Shown here piece by piece: positions 1 to 6,696 of a DNA stretch of 14,616 nt. How positions within the stretch are numbered: the stretch's first letter is position 1; every line of letters begins with the position of its first letter. The notes under the pieces are model-generated. The model saw only the letters and a program-made list of their open reading frames with translations, was not told where the DNA came from and did not search any database. This stretch comes from Chitinophaga pinensis (GTDB lineage: Bacteria; Bacteroidota; Bacteroidia; Chitinophagales; Chitinophagaceae), in the NCBI GenBank assembly GCA_945866165.1, contig CAMBGO010000036.1:1-14616 (forward strand). Direction: 5' to 3'. The position numbers were made by a program, and so were the translations under genes.

Positions 1-544
1 CCTTTTCATCAATGTTTTCCATGGTGATCTTGCATTTTTTTCTGAAAGGCATCGGCCAATATGAATTAAATGCACTTCCGGGATTTACTGTTACAGGCAA
101 TGAATTCAAATGAGCATATTGCCCCCATCCCATTCCAAAGAAATCACCAACAGGCACCTCTACAGAAGGAGTTTCTTCTCCATCCCAATAAAAACGTAGA
201 ATTGAATAGCGCCAATTTCCAGTAGGAGTCATCCAAATATGCTGAATAGACCCTGAACTGTCAATCTCTGCTACAGTATAGGTTGTTTTAGATTTGATCA
301 CTACACTCGGACTAACCTTCCAACCCAGTCCCAAATCCCTTGATGCCCTAGAGCCTGTTCCAGAAGTTGCCATACCTCCCTTTCCTTTTTCACCATTGAA
401 ATTTTCTGGTGAGATGGATCTTGACCTTGCATTGGATAACCTGAATATGTTGCTCAGGTCATTTTCAATTCCGTTATTTGCCTTTTGTGCTTGGATGCCC
501 AAGCCAAGCAATATTGCTAGGAGAAGAATAGAAAGTACTTTCAT
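1..544 (-). CDS. GH172/DUF2961 family glycosidase, N-terminal part (3' end outside window)
   Basis: This frame stays open from an ATG at 542-544 to the left edge, giving 181 residues with no stop, so the gene is partial at its C-terminus. Residues 1-20 (MKVLSILLLAILLGLGIQAQ) form a classical signal peptide with likely cleavage after IQA. The mature part carries the hallmark N-terminal blocks of the DUF2961 family: IDSSGSIQHIWMT, ILRFYWDGEETPSVEVPVGDFFG, LNSLPVTVNPGSAFNSYWPMPF and a following KKCKITMEN strand. DUF2961 is now glycoside hydrolase family 172, whose characterised members act on alpha-D-fructofuranosides (difructose dianhydride I) and on D-arabinofuranosides. The catalytic glutamates of the family lie further downstream, so they cannot be checked here. 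Likely role: exported furanosidase acting in the periplasm or at the cell surface. Family confidence is high; substrate is unknown. It lies downstream of the FG-GAP lipoprotein on the same strand, with a 329-bp hairpin-rich gap between them. Confidence 0.92.
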   Translation of the reverse strand, partial: MKVLSILLLAILLGLGIQAQKANNGIENDLSNIFRLSNARSRSISPENFNGEKGKGGMATSGTGSRASRDLGLGWKVSPSVVIKSKTTYTVAEIDSSGSIQHIWMTPTGNWRYSILRFYWDGEETPSVEVPVGDFFGMGWGQYAHLNSLPVTVNPGSAFNSYWPMPFRKKCKITMENIDEK

Positions 545-638
545 ATCAGTTGGTTTATGTTATTATGAATTTACGACAATTTTATTCCAGGCTTAACCAA
601 CTTTTCCAGATTACTTGCCAACAAATCAGTTCCCGGTT

Positions 639-660
639 CCCTGCCTGCCGGCAGGCAGGG
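639..660. repeat. Perfect 22-bp GC-rich palindrome
   Basis: Two 11-base arms, CCCTGCCTGCC and GGCAGGCAGGG, are exact reverse complements with no spacer. The GC content contrasts sharply with the flanks. Palindromes of the CTGCCGGCAG type are often dispersed in intergenic regions of Bacteroidota, so a REP-like element is likely. Copy number elsewhere cannot be seen from here. Confidence 0.75.
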
Positions 661-687
661 ATTCCAGGCGAGGCTACTTCTCTCCCC

Positions 688-715
688 ATCACCGTCTCTC
701 GAAGAGGACGGTGAT
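688..715. repeat. Imperfect inverted repeat (9-bp outer stem)
   Basis: Outer arms ATCACCGTC (688-696) and GACGGTGAT (707-715) are exact reverse complements. The interior can extend the stem by pairing CTCT with AGAG around CGA, with one base bulged. It is probably a REP-like intergenic hairpin. Confidence 0.6.
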
Positions 716-757
716 GAATGATTTTTCTAAAAAATTTCTAACCCAACTTCACAGCAT

Positions 758-781
758 CCTTGTCCCCTGCGGGAGACAGGG
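758..781. repeat. Imperfect GC-rich hairpin
   Basis: CCTTGTCCCC (758-767) and GGGAGACAGGG (771-781) pair with one bulge and one wobble around the loop TGC. It has the same style as the two neighbouring hairpins and is the one nearest the 3' end of the FG-GAP lipoprotein gene. Confidence 0.5.
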
Positions 782-873
782 ATGGAAAGTCAACTCACTT
801 ATGCAGCAGACGCTAGTAAATGAAGAATAATAGAGTATTTTTTGAAGATTGGTAATTCAATAAAATTAAATTA

Positions 874-2349
874 TCAAAGGAGCTTGTTTTCAATCAACAT
901 CACTTGCAGGTTTTTCTTAACAGTCTGACTCTTTTCTTGTGAAAGTTGAAAATTTCCAAGAATAATATCAATATCACCATCAGCATCTGGATCCCCGATA
1001 TCCATTACAAGCCAGTTAGCAAAAGGAAGTCCCAAATCAGAAGCTTTAAAACTTCCATCAGCCTGCTGCTGGAAATATAAAAATGATGCTGGTTTTTTTC
1101 CACTGGAAAAAAATGCAATCATGGCCATATCCATGTCACCATCCATATCAAAATCTGCAGCCAACGTTTTTGTAGCGCCATAAACAGGATAGAAAAAAAT
1201 TTCTTTATATATACCCTGCCCTTGATTTTTATAAATATGGACACCATGAAAATATTTATCAAACATTGAATAATCAGCATTGTCGCCATTTGTGATGATC
1301 ATATCTTCCAACCCATCCTTGTCCATATCCTTTACTTCCAAATAACTACTTCCGTTGATTGAGCTGAACTCTAATATTACCTTGGTTGAAAAATTTCCAT
1401 TACCCTTGTTTATAAATTCAACCACTTGCTCCTTGCCTTGTGCAAAAAGAATATACATATCCATCAACCCATCTGTATTGATGTCACGCAGAATAATATT
1501 TCGTGCACCAGATTGAACATATATTATACTTTTTTTACCAGAGTGTCCATCATATAAAACTATTTCGCCTGTCTCAAACCCAAATTCAGCAACAACAATA
1601 TCTTTGAAGTCATCGTTGTTAAAATCTGCACGCTTAAATTCTACTGGCCGGTGCAAAGAGTCAAGTAAATTATTTCCATTATTTTTTTTGAAGTTGAAAT
1701 CATATAGCCGGCCTTTCTTTTCTTCCGTAGGATACATATCGCCAATTGCCAATAGAAAAACAGATTCCTCTTTTGATGCATCTACGATGGGACTGGGAGT
1801 TCGTATTTTATGCTGAATCTTCATTTGCATATCATAAAACTCCAGTTCATTATTTTTATTTCCAACCCATATTTGGTTTTCAGTTGGCATAAATTTCACC
1901 ATGGTGGTTACACCAAATTCACTATTGGGGGAAAGGATTTCATGCACGGTAAATTTATGATCAATCTCAACCAAGGGTGCGGGAGTTTTTTGAGGCAGAG
2001 GAACTTCAGGAGAATTAAGTGAATAATATGCTACAATTTTTTTCCAATCATTTGCAGCAATTAAAGGCACTTCAGGATAAATACCCAACTTACACAAGTC
2101 ATCAAACTGCTTAAACGACATTCTATTCAACACTACATTTCGATCACCAATTCCCAAGCGCAATCCCATTTCAGGCAAAATGCCTTCTTCCCATACTTTT
2201 TTTGGAGCTAGCGAAGGCTCAGGTTTTATATGACAAGATCCGCAATATTGATTTGCAAGCTGCTCACCGGTGGATTTGTTATTAATATCATTACAACTTA
2301 TGAATATCAAAAACAGTAAAAAAAATACTACCCGCTTTTTTAAATTCAT
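874..2349 (-). CDS. FG-GAP/VCBS repeat lipoprotein with N-terminal mono-heme cytochrome c motif
   Basis: The frame is open to a TTG at 2391 with ATGs at 2370 and 2349. I chose 2349 because it gives a compact lipoprotein signal: NLKK, a run of hydrophobic residues, then FISC with the lipidated cysteine at residue 19 (491 residues in all). A single CGSCH heme-binding motif lies at residues 36-40, followed by LPEMG near residue 61, whose Met is a plausible sixth iron ligand. From about residue 240 onward there are five Asp-rich calcium-loop motifs typical of FG-GAP/VCBS propellers: DFNNDDFKD, DINTDGLMD, DMDKDGLED, DFDMDGDMD and DPDADGDID. The architecture suggests a periplasm-facing or surface lipoprotein with a small cytochrome head and a beta-propeller. 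The electron partner and any substrate are unknown. It is divergent from the 2578 gene across a 228-bp spacer. Confidence 0.88.
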   Translation of the reverse strand: MNLKKRVVFFLLFLIFISCNDINNKSTGEQLANQYCGSCHIKPEPSLAPKKVWEEGILPEMGLRLGIGDRNVVLNRMSFKQFDDLCKLGIYPEVPLIAANDWKKIVAYYSLNSPEVPLPQKTPAPLVEIDHKFTVHEILSPNSEFGVTTMVKFMPTENQIWVGNKNNELEFYDMQMKIQHKIRTPSPIVDASKEESVFLLAIGDMYPTEEKKGRLYDFNFKKNNGNNLLDSLHRPVEFKRADFNNDDFKDIVVAEFGFETGEIVLYDGHSGKKSIIYVQSGARNIILRDINTDGLMDMYILFAQGKEQVVEFINKGNGNFSTKVILEFSSINGSSYLEVKDMDKDGLEDMIITNGDNADYSMFDKYFHGVHIYKNQGQGIYKEIFFYPVYGATKTLAADFDMDGDMDMAMIAFFSSGKKPASFLYFQQQADGSFKASDLGLPFANWLVMDIGDPDADGDIDIILGNFQLSQEKSQTVKKNLQVMLIENKLL

Positions 2350-2577
2350 GAAAATATAATTCAATTGCATATAGATTGAAGATAACAACAATTAGCAATT
2401 CATCTCTATTGCATTAAGCTGTATTTAGCTAATTTAAAAAATTTAACCTTTGGTGATAACAACTTGAAATCAAGTGAGTTTTTAAGCTCAAAAGGATACA
2501 AAAATGATTAAAATTGAAAATAAATTTATATATTTAAAAGGCTAATTACAATATAATTACACATTAAAAACTCTCCC
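2350..2577. promoter_or_regulatory. Divergent intergenic region with a small inverted repeat
   Basis: This 228-bp AT-rich spacer must hold promoters for both the minus-strand lipoprotein gene and the plus-strand five-gene run. I found no exact match to the Bacteroidota TTTG / TAnnTTTG promoter in either direction. A short dyad, ACTTG-AAAT-CAAGT (2462-2475), is directly followed by a weaker TGAG...CTCA pair (2475-2490). These could be an operator or chance in AT-rich DNA. The regulatory role is assigned from position, not from motif. Confidence 0.35.
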
Positions 2578-3504
2578 ATGGAAAGAAGAAAATTTGTCCA
2601 AGCTGCAAGCATTCTGCCAGCCCTTGGTTTCACAGATATAACTAAAAAAGAAAAGAGTAAAGATACCATCGCTCCAAAGATCAAGCTTAGCGTCTCGAGT
2701 TATTCATACTGGCATTTCAAAGGAGATAAATATCCAATTGAAAAAGTAATAGATCAAGCCGCATTATTGGGACTGGAAGGAATTGACGTGCTGCATCGTC
2801 AAATGGAAAGCGAAGAAAATGCTTATCTCCAAAAGCTCAAAAAACATGCTTTCCTCAATGGCATATCCATGACTTGCCTCTCTATTCACCAGGGATTTGT
2901 AACGCCTGATAAAGCTGAATTGAAAACGCATATAGACCATACAAATCATTGTATTGAGCTAGCCTATAAAATGGGAATACCCTGTATGAGGCTGAATACA
3001 GGAAGGTGGAACACAATAAAATCATTTGATGACTTAATGAAGAATCGTGGTATCGAACCAATACTTCCTGGTTATACAGAGGATGATGGTTATAAATGGT
3101 GTGTGGATGGCATTCAACAATGTCTTAAAAAAGCGGAAGAGTGTGGAATTTTATTGGCATTGGAAAATCACTGGGGACTTGGTTCTACTCCAGAAGGAAT
3201 GCTAAAGTTACATGATATGGTAAATTCACCTTGGCTTGGTTTGTTGATGGATACTGGTAATTTCCTCGAAGACCCATATGATAAATTGGAGAAAATTGCC
3301 TCAAAAACAAGCTTTGTTCAGGCAAAAACATATTATGGTGGTGGAGAGTGGTATTCTCTTGAATTGAATTACCCTAGAATAATCGAGATCTTGAAAAAAG
3401 TAAATTATCAAGGTTATATTTCAATTGAATTTGAAGGCAAGGAAGATCCTCATACAGGAGTGAGAAAAAGTGTGGAGCTGCTTAGAAAAGCGCTGTCGGC
3501 ATGA
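2578..3504 (+). CDS. Sugar phosphate isomerase/epimerase-like TIM-barrel protein with twin-arginine-type leader
   Basis: 308 residues starting with MERRKFVQAASILPALGF, an RRxF twin-arginine-like motif and a short hydrophobic stretch; this suggests Tat export, although the hydrophobic region is short. The rest matches the xylose isomerase-like/AP endonuclease 2 TIM barrel: SVSSYSYWHF on the first strand, GLEGIDVL on the next, and acidic residues where metal ligands occur in the family, namely Glu196 (LALENHWG), Asp225 (LLMDTGNF) and Glu284 (ISIEFEG). Where many relatives have a histidine ligand before a lysine, this protein reads FVQAKTYYGGG, so the histidine position appears to be Gln248. Likely role: isomerisation or epimerisation of a sugar or hydroxy acid; the substrate is unknown. 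It is the first gene of a tightly packed run and stops 3 bp before the next possible start. Confidence 0.82.
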   Translation: MERRKFVQAASILPALGFTDITKKEKSKDTIAPKIKLSVSSYSYWHFKGDKYPIEKVIDQAALLGLEGIDVLHRQMESEENAYLQKLKKHAFLNGISMTCLSIHQGFVTPDKAELKTHIDHTNHCIELAYKMGIPCMRLNTGRWNTIKSFDDLMKNRGIEPILPGYTEDDGYKWCVDGIQQCLKKAEECGILLALENHWGLGSTPEGMLKLHDMVNSPWLGLLMDTGNFLEDPYDKLEKIASKTSFVQAKTYYGGGEWYSLELNYPRIIEILKKVNYQGYISIEFEGKEDPHTGVRKSVELLRKALSA

Positions 3505-3507
3505 TAT

Positions 3508-4350
3508 ATGAATTTAATGATAGATTCTATTGTCATGAAAAAAATAATTAATTTCTGTCCAACAGGGACCCAAACAACCAAATCAAATTCACTTGCACCA
3601 ATACAAGTGAATGAAATCATTGATGACGTATTAAAGTGTGCTGAAGTTGGCATCACTATTGCACATTTGCATGCAAGGGATGTAGAAGGAAAAAATACCT
3701 ACAAAAAAGAATACTTTCAAAAAATCATTGAGGGAATAAAAAAATACCAACCCGATTTACTGATTAGCGCCTCATTGAGTGGCAGGTATTTTCAAGAGAA
3801 GAGTTTAAGAACTGAAGTGCTAAGTCTTAACCCTGATTTTGGATCATTAACCATGTCATCTTTGAATTTTCTTACATCGGCCTCAATAAATGACCCAGAG
3901 ACCATCCTATGGCTTATCAAAGAAATGGACGCGCACGGTGTCATCCCTGAAATAGAGTGTTTTGATGCAGGCATGTTAAATTACGTAAATTACCTTGTAG
4001 CATCGGGCACCCTGAAAAAGCCCTTGTATATTAATGTGATTTTAGGTAACATGTTTAATGCAGATGCTGACCCATCTTCAATTTCTAATATCCAAAAACA
4101 TATACCAGTTGATTGTATTTGTTGTTATGGAGGGATAGGGAAACAACAGCTGAAAGCCAATGTGATTGGGCTACTCGAAGCAGACGGAGTGAGAGTAGGA
4201 TTAGAAGACAATTTTTATTACCAAGAGAAAACAAAGGCAACAAATATAGATCTTGTGAAAAGGATCCATCGGATAGCAACTGAATTAAATTTCGAAATCA
4301 TGGATTCAAAAACCCTCAGAACCTTAGGATATGGAAATCAAATCTCTTAA
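3508..4350 (+). CDS. Beta-keto acid cleavage enzyme (BKACE, formerly DUF849; Kce-like)
   Basis: 280 residues from the ATG at 3508; ATGs at 3517 and 3535 are also possible, and 3535 (MKKIINFCPTG) gives the length most typical of the family, so the start is uncertain. The PTG-containing first strand, the HLHARD zinc-binding motif (residues 53-58) and RVGLEDN (229-235) match the family; the two His and Glu233 correspond to the zinc ligands of 3-keto-5-aminohexanoate cleavage enzyme, and Arg229 and Asp234 to its catalytic residues. Known chemistry: a beta-keto acid plus acetyl-CoA gives acetoacetate plus a new acyl-CoA, with the substrate varying between subfamilies. The classical lysine-fermentation partners are absent. 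Instead the 3' end overlaps the acyltransferase gene by 20 bp, so the acyl-CoA product may feed that enzyme (inference). The enzyme is likely cytoplasmic. Substrate cannot be read from the sequence. Confidence 0.88.
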   Translation: MNLMIDSIVMKKIINFCPTGTQTTKSNSLAPIQVNEIIDDVLKCAEVGITIAHLHARDVEGKNTYKKEYFQKIIEGIKKYQPDLLISASLSGRYFQEKSLRTEVLSLNPDFGSLTMSSLNFLTSASINDPETILWLIKEMDAHGVIPEIECFDAGMLNYVNYLVASGTLKKPLYINVILGNMFNADADPSSISNIQKHIPVDCICCYGGIGKQQLKANVIGLLEADGVRVGLEDNFYYQEKTKATNIDLVKRIHRIATELNFEIMDSKTLRTLGYGNQIS

Positions 4351-4978
4351 TGTTCTGGGAATAAGTGAACCGACTATTACCATGTTGCAAGACAACCTGG
4401 AATCGAACAATATGTTTCCGGCGTTGTACATACTCAATAATTTAATGAAGGTCGATTTTTTGCCATATGAAAATCCACTCTTTAATATACATATTAAATC
4501 ACATGTTGATGAGCTAGACACTTCCAATCCATATTTTTTGGGAGTAAATAAGCCAAATAATAAAATCACAGTTTTCAATGAAATGAACATTGCAGTTGAA
4601 CGATTTACTTCAATTGCACATAAAACTTTAGCTATTTCATCAACTAGCAAGCTCGGCAAAGGTGTTCACATCAATAGCCTCGTATCGATTGCGGCCTTTT
4701 CAATTATAGAAGATTTTGTATCAATCAATCGAAACTGCTCTATTGGACATCATAGTTCGATCGGAAAATTTACTACTGTGAATCCTGGAGCTAATATGGC
4801 AGGATTTGTGAAAATTGGTCAAGGATGTTTGATCGGTATGGGCGTAAATATTATAGATGGAATTGAAATTGGCTCTAATTCGATAATAGGTGCTGGCTCT
4901 GTTGTAACAAAAAATATTCCTGATAACGTTATAGCGTACGGAAATCCATGTAAAATCATAAGAAGCAATGAAACATAA
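4331..4978 (+). CDS. NeuD/PglD-type left-handed beta-helix acyltransferase
   Basis: 215 residues. The C-terminal half (from about residue 100) is a hexapeptide-repeat left-handed beta-helix: turns such as CSIGHH, SSIGKF, VKIGQG, CLIGMG, IEIGSN and SIIGAG, closing with GNPCKIIR. His140 in SIGHH sits where NeuD/PglD enzymes have the catalytic base. The N-terminal 90 residues occupy the place of the PglD_N sugar-nucleotide-binding domain but lack its usual glycine-rich GxGGHG motif (here LGISEPTIT), so sugar recognition may differ. Family role: transfer of an acyl group from acyl-CoA to an amino or hydroxyl group of a nucleotide sugar in the cytoplasm. It overlaps the BKACE gene by 20 bp and the DegT-like gene by 11 bp, which implies translational coupling. 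The acyl donor may be something other than acetyl-CoA, given the neighbour; that is inference. Confidence 0.87.
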   Translation: MEIKSLNVLGISEPTITMLQDNLESNNMFPALYILNNLMKVDFLPYENPLFNIHIKSHVDELDTSNPYFLGVNKPNNKITVFNEMNIAVERFTSIAHKTLAISSTSKLGKGVHINSLVSIAAFSIIEDFVSINRNCSIGHHSSIGKFTTVNPGANMAGFVKIGQGCLIGMGVNIIDGIEIGSNSIIGAGSVVTKNIPDNVIAYGNPCKIIRSNET

Positions 4979-5558
4979 TCCTTATAAGATCGTTCAAATG
5001 TTTGAAGAAGAGGTAGCTGAATATACAGGCGCACCTTTTGCAGTTTCAATTGACTCTTGCACAAATGCATTATTTCTATGCTGTCATTATTTGAAGGTAA
5101 AAAATGTGACTATACCTAAAGAAACATACTTATCTGTACCACAGTCAATCATTCACGCTGGAGGAAGTATTCAATTTGAAAACCAGCAATGGAAAGGCAT
5201 CTATCAACTCAAACCCTATCCGATCTATGATGCTGCAAAAAGGTTCACTAGCAATATGTATATACAAGGCACATATATGTGCCTGTCATTTCATATAAAA
5301 AAACACCTAAAAATTGGCAAAGGCGGAATGATACTTTGTGATGATCCAGCAGCAGTTGAGTGGTTCAAAAAAGCCCGCTATGAAGGAAGGAGTGAAAAAA
5401 ACTATGCAACAGATAATATAAATTCAATGGGCTGGAACATGTATATGACACCTCTGGAAGCAGCAATGGGACTAATGCTTATGCAAAATATTCCGGCAAC
5501 AAATCTTGATTTAGATGAAACATATCAAGACCTTACAAAATTTGATCTGTTTAAATAA
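4968..5558 (+). CDS. Compact DegT/DnrJ/EryC1/StrS aminotransferase-like protein
   Basis: 196 residues, about half the usual 370-400 of the family, yet without a frameshift or stop: the next gene begins at the base after its stop codon. Recognisable family blocks are FEEEVAEYTGAPFAVSIDSC followed by TNAL (substrate and phosphate-binding region), YDAAKRF with Asp88 in the place of the residue that binds the PLP ring nitrogen, and SFHIKKHLKIGKGG, where Lys112 aligns with the PLP-binding lysine. The usual GEGG is GKGG here. A conserved tail, NSMGWNMYMTPLEAAMGL, resembles the region near the end of the large domain; the small C-terminal domain is missing. Family role: transamination of keto sugars to amino sugars for surface glycans. 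Whether so short a form is an active homodimer, needs a partner, or serves another role is unclear. Confidence 0.83.
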   Translation: MKHNPYKIVQMFEEEVAEYTGAPFAVSIDSCTNALFLCCHYLKVKNVTIPKETYLSVPQSIIHAGGSIQFENQQWKGIYQLKPYPIYDAAKRFTSNMYIQGTYMCLSFHIKKHLKIGKGGMILCDDPAAVEWFKKARYEGRSEKNYATDNINSMGWNMYMTPLEAAMGLMLMQNIPATNLDLDETYQDLTKFDLFK

Positions 5559-6269
5559 ATGCTTCACATCGTAACACTTGCATATCGTTTTGAATTACTA
5601 TCTAAAGTATACGCCTCTATTCCTAAACATGATGATATTCGATGGCACCTGTCAATTGCAAAAGAGAGGGGGCTTCCAACAGATGGTTTTTTAAAAAATG
5701 ATAACAGAATCATTGTTCATCTGATTGACTGCAAAGACAATGACTTTGTCAGCAAGCGAAATGCGGCATTTGAAAAAATACACGATGGATATTTCTATCT
5801 CTTGGACGACGATACTATTTTTTTGAATGAGACATATGAAGTATACCAACACTACAAAGCAATGAATTTTCGAGGCATGATAGTTGGCGATAGAATTTTC
5901 AGATTTAGAAAATATAAAGGTGAAATAGAGAGAGCACCCTTTCCAACTGAAAATCCAGCCACTACATTTATAGATACAGGTATGGCAATTGCTTCCGCAG
6001 ATGTTTTAAGATCTGTTAAATGGGAATGGGCACCTGACAATGGCGGTTGTTCAAGAGACCAACTCTTCTGGACTAATTGCTTCAAGTATTTTGGTAAAGA
6101 CAATATAGTGTTTTGCAACAGGGTCATTTCATATTACAACTATTCAGCTCCAATATTCCTTTTGAAAAGAAAAATATTTAACAGAAATATTGAGCTGAAA
6201 GTCTACAATCCAAATACTGCTTATATCATTGATTTTTTTGCAAAAAAAATAAAATGGATACTCAAATGA
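5559..6269 (+). CDS. GT-A type glycosyltransferase with DDD motif
   Basis: 236 residues; the ATG follows the upstream stop with no gap. The N-terminus (MLHIVTLAYRFELLSKVYAS) is the first beta strand and helix of a GT-A fold. SKRNAAFEKI followed by YFYLLDDDTIF gives a DDD (residues 83-85) in the place of the DXD motif that binds the metal and nucleotide sugar. Later conserved-looking segments are FIDTGMAIASADV and GGCSRDQLFW, the latter a plausible acceptor or catalytic-base region. There is no signal peptide; the basic C-terminus (FFAKKIKWILK) could touch the membrane. Likely role: transfer of a sugar, perhaps the amino sugar made by its neighbours, to a glycan at the cytoplasmic face. Donor and acceptor are unknown, and no flippase, polymerase or other surface-polysaccharide gene is seen in the window. 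Confidence 0.82.
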   Translation: MLHIVTLAYRFELLSKVYASIPKHDDIRWHLSIAKERGLPTDGFLKNDNRIIVHLIDCKDNDFVSKRNAAFEKIHDGYFYLLDDDTIFLNETYEVYQHYKAMNFRGMIVGDRIFRFRKYKGEIERAPFPTENPATTFIDTGMAIASADVLRSVKWEWAPDNGGCSRDQLFWTNCFKYFGKDNIVFCNRVISYYNYSAPIFLLKRKIFNRNIELKVYNPNTAYIIDFFAKKIKWILK

Positions 6270-6696
6270 TAATTAATTGTCCATTGAATTATCAAATAAA
6301 TATCTTCTAGGTTCATTAACATTGACAAGATCAATATGATTTAATTTTAAATGCTCATTTTGAGTATTTATTCAAAATTTATAAAAAAAGCATAAAAGAA
6401 ATCCACCCCCTAAAGTCTTACATATTTAAAACGAAAATTTCTTTATTTCTTTAATCTACAAAAAATATGATGCGAATCATATTGGAAATACTTTTTGGGT
6501 TATTATGATTACTAAGAGTAATTCATTGACTGTACTATTGATAATAATTCTTATTTTAGTGATATGAATGATATTATAACCATACAACTATCAATTCTCT
6601 CCTTCCTCAGGAGTGCCTGTGCCAATATTCCATAGTCTATACTCTCTTAAAAAAATAATCTAGTAATTATATTTATCACCATTAACTTTTCAAATC
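6270..6696. other. Gene-free AT-rich gap of 427 bp
   Basis: No convincing frame or RNA gene is present on either strand. Two weak dyads lie just after the glycosyltransferase: TGATAATT/AATTATCA (6267-6294, starting on the stop codon) and ATGCTCA-TTT-TGAGTAT (6351-6367, one mismatch, followed by a T-rich stretch). Either might end the upstream transcript, but both are AT-rich and short. The rest is low-complexity AT-rich DNA up to the next ATG and probably includes a promoter I cannot pinpoint. The gap marks the right boundary of the five-gene run. Confidence 0.5.
6351..6367 (+). terminator. Possible weak terminator hairpin
   Basis: ATGCTCA and TGAGTAT pair with one mismatch (a G-U pair in RNA) around a TTT loop, followed by TTATT. 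It lies about 80 bp after the glycosyltransferase stop. The stem is short and AT-rich, so support is weak. Confidence 0.2.

Larger units (their letters stand above)
545..873. other. Gene-free spacer with clustered hairpin repeats
   Basis: This 329-bp stretch separates the stop of the FG-GAP lipoprotein gene from the start of the GH172 gene, both on the minus strand. The apparent short open frames in it read through the hairpins and resemble no protein. Three GC-rich inverted repeats (639-660, 688-715, 758-781) sit within about 145 bp in an otherwise AT-rich spacer. They may act as transcript ends or mRNA-stabilising structures between the two genes, but none is followed by a convincing U-tract on the minus strand. 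No tRNA or ncRNA was recognised. Confidence 0.6.

Noticed and set aside
294..596. Plus-strand open frame of 100 codons
   Set aside because: It is antisense to the GH172 gene, whose minus-strand translation has a signal peptide and clear family blocks.
615..830. Small open frame of 71 codons on the plus strand
   Set aside because: It translates straight through the palindrome and hairpins at 639-781, resembles no protein, and lies in an intergenic spacer between minus-strand genes.
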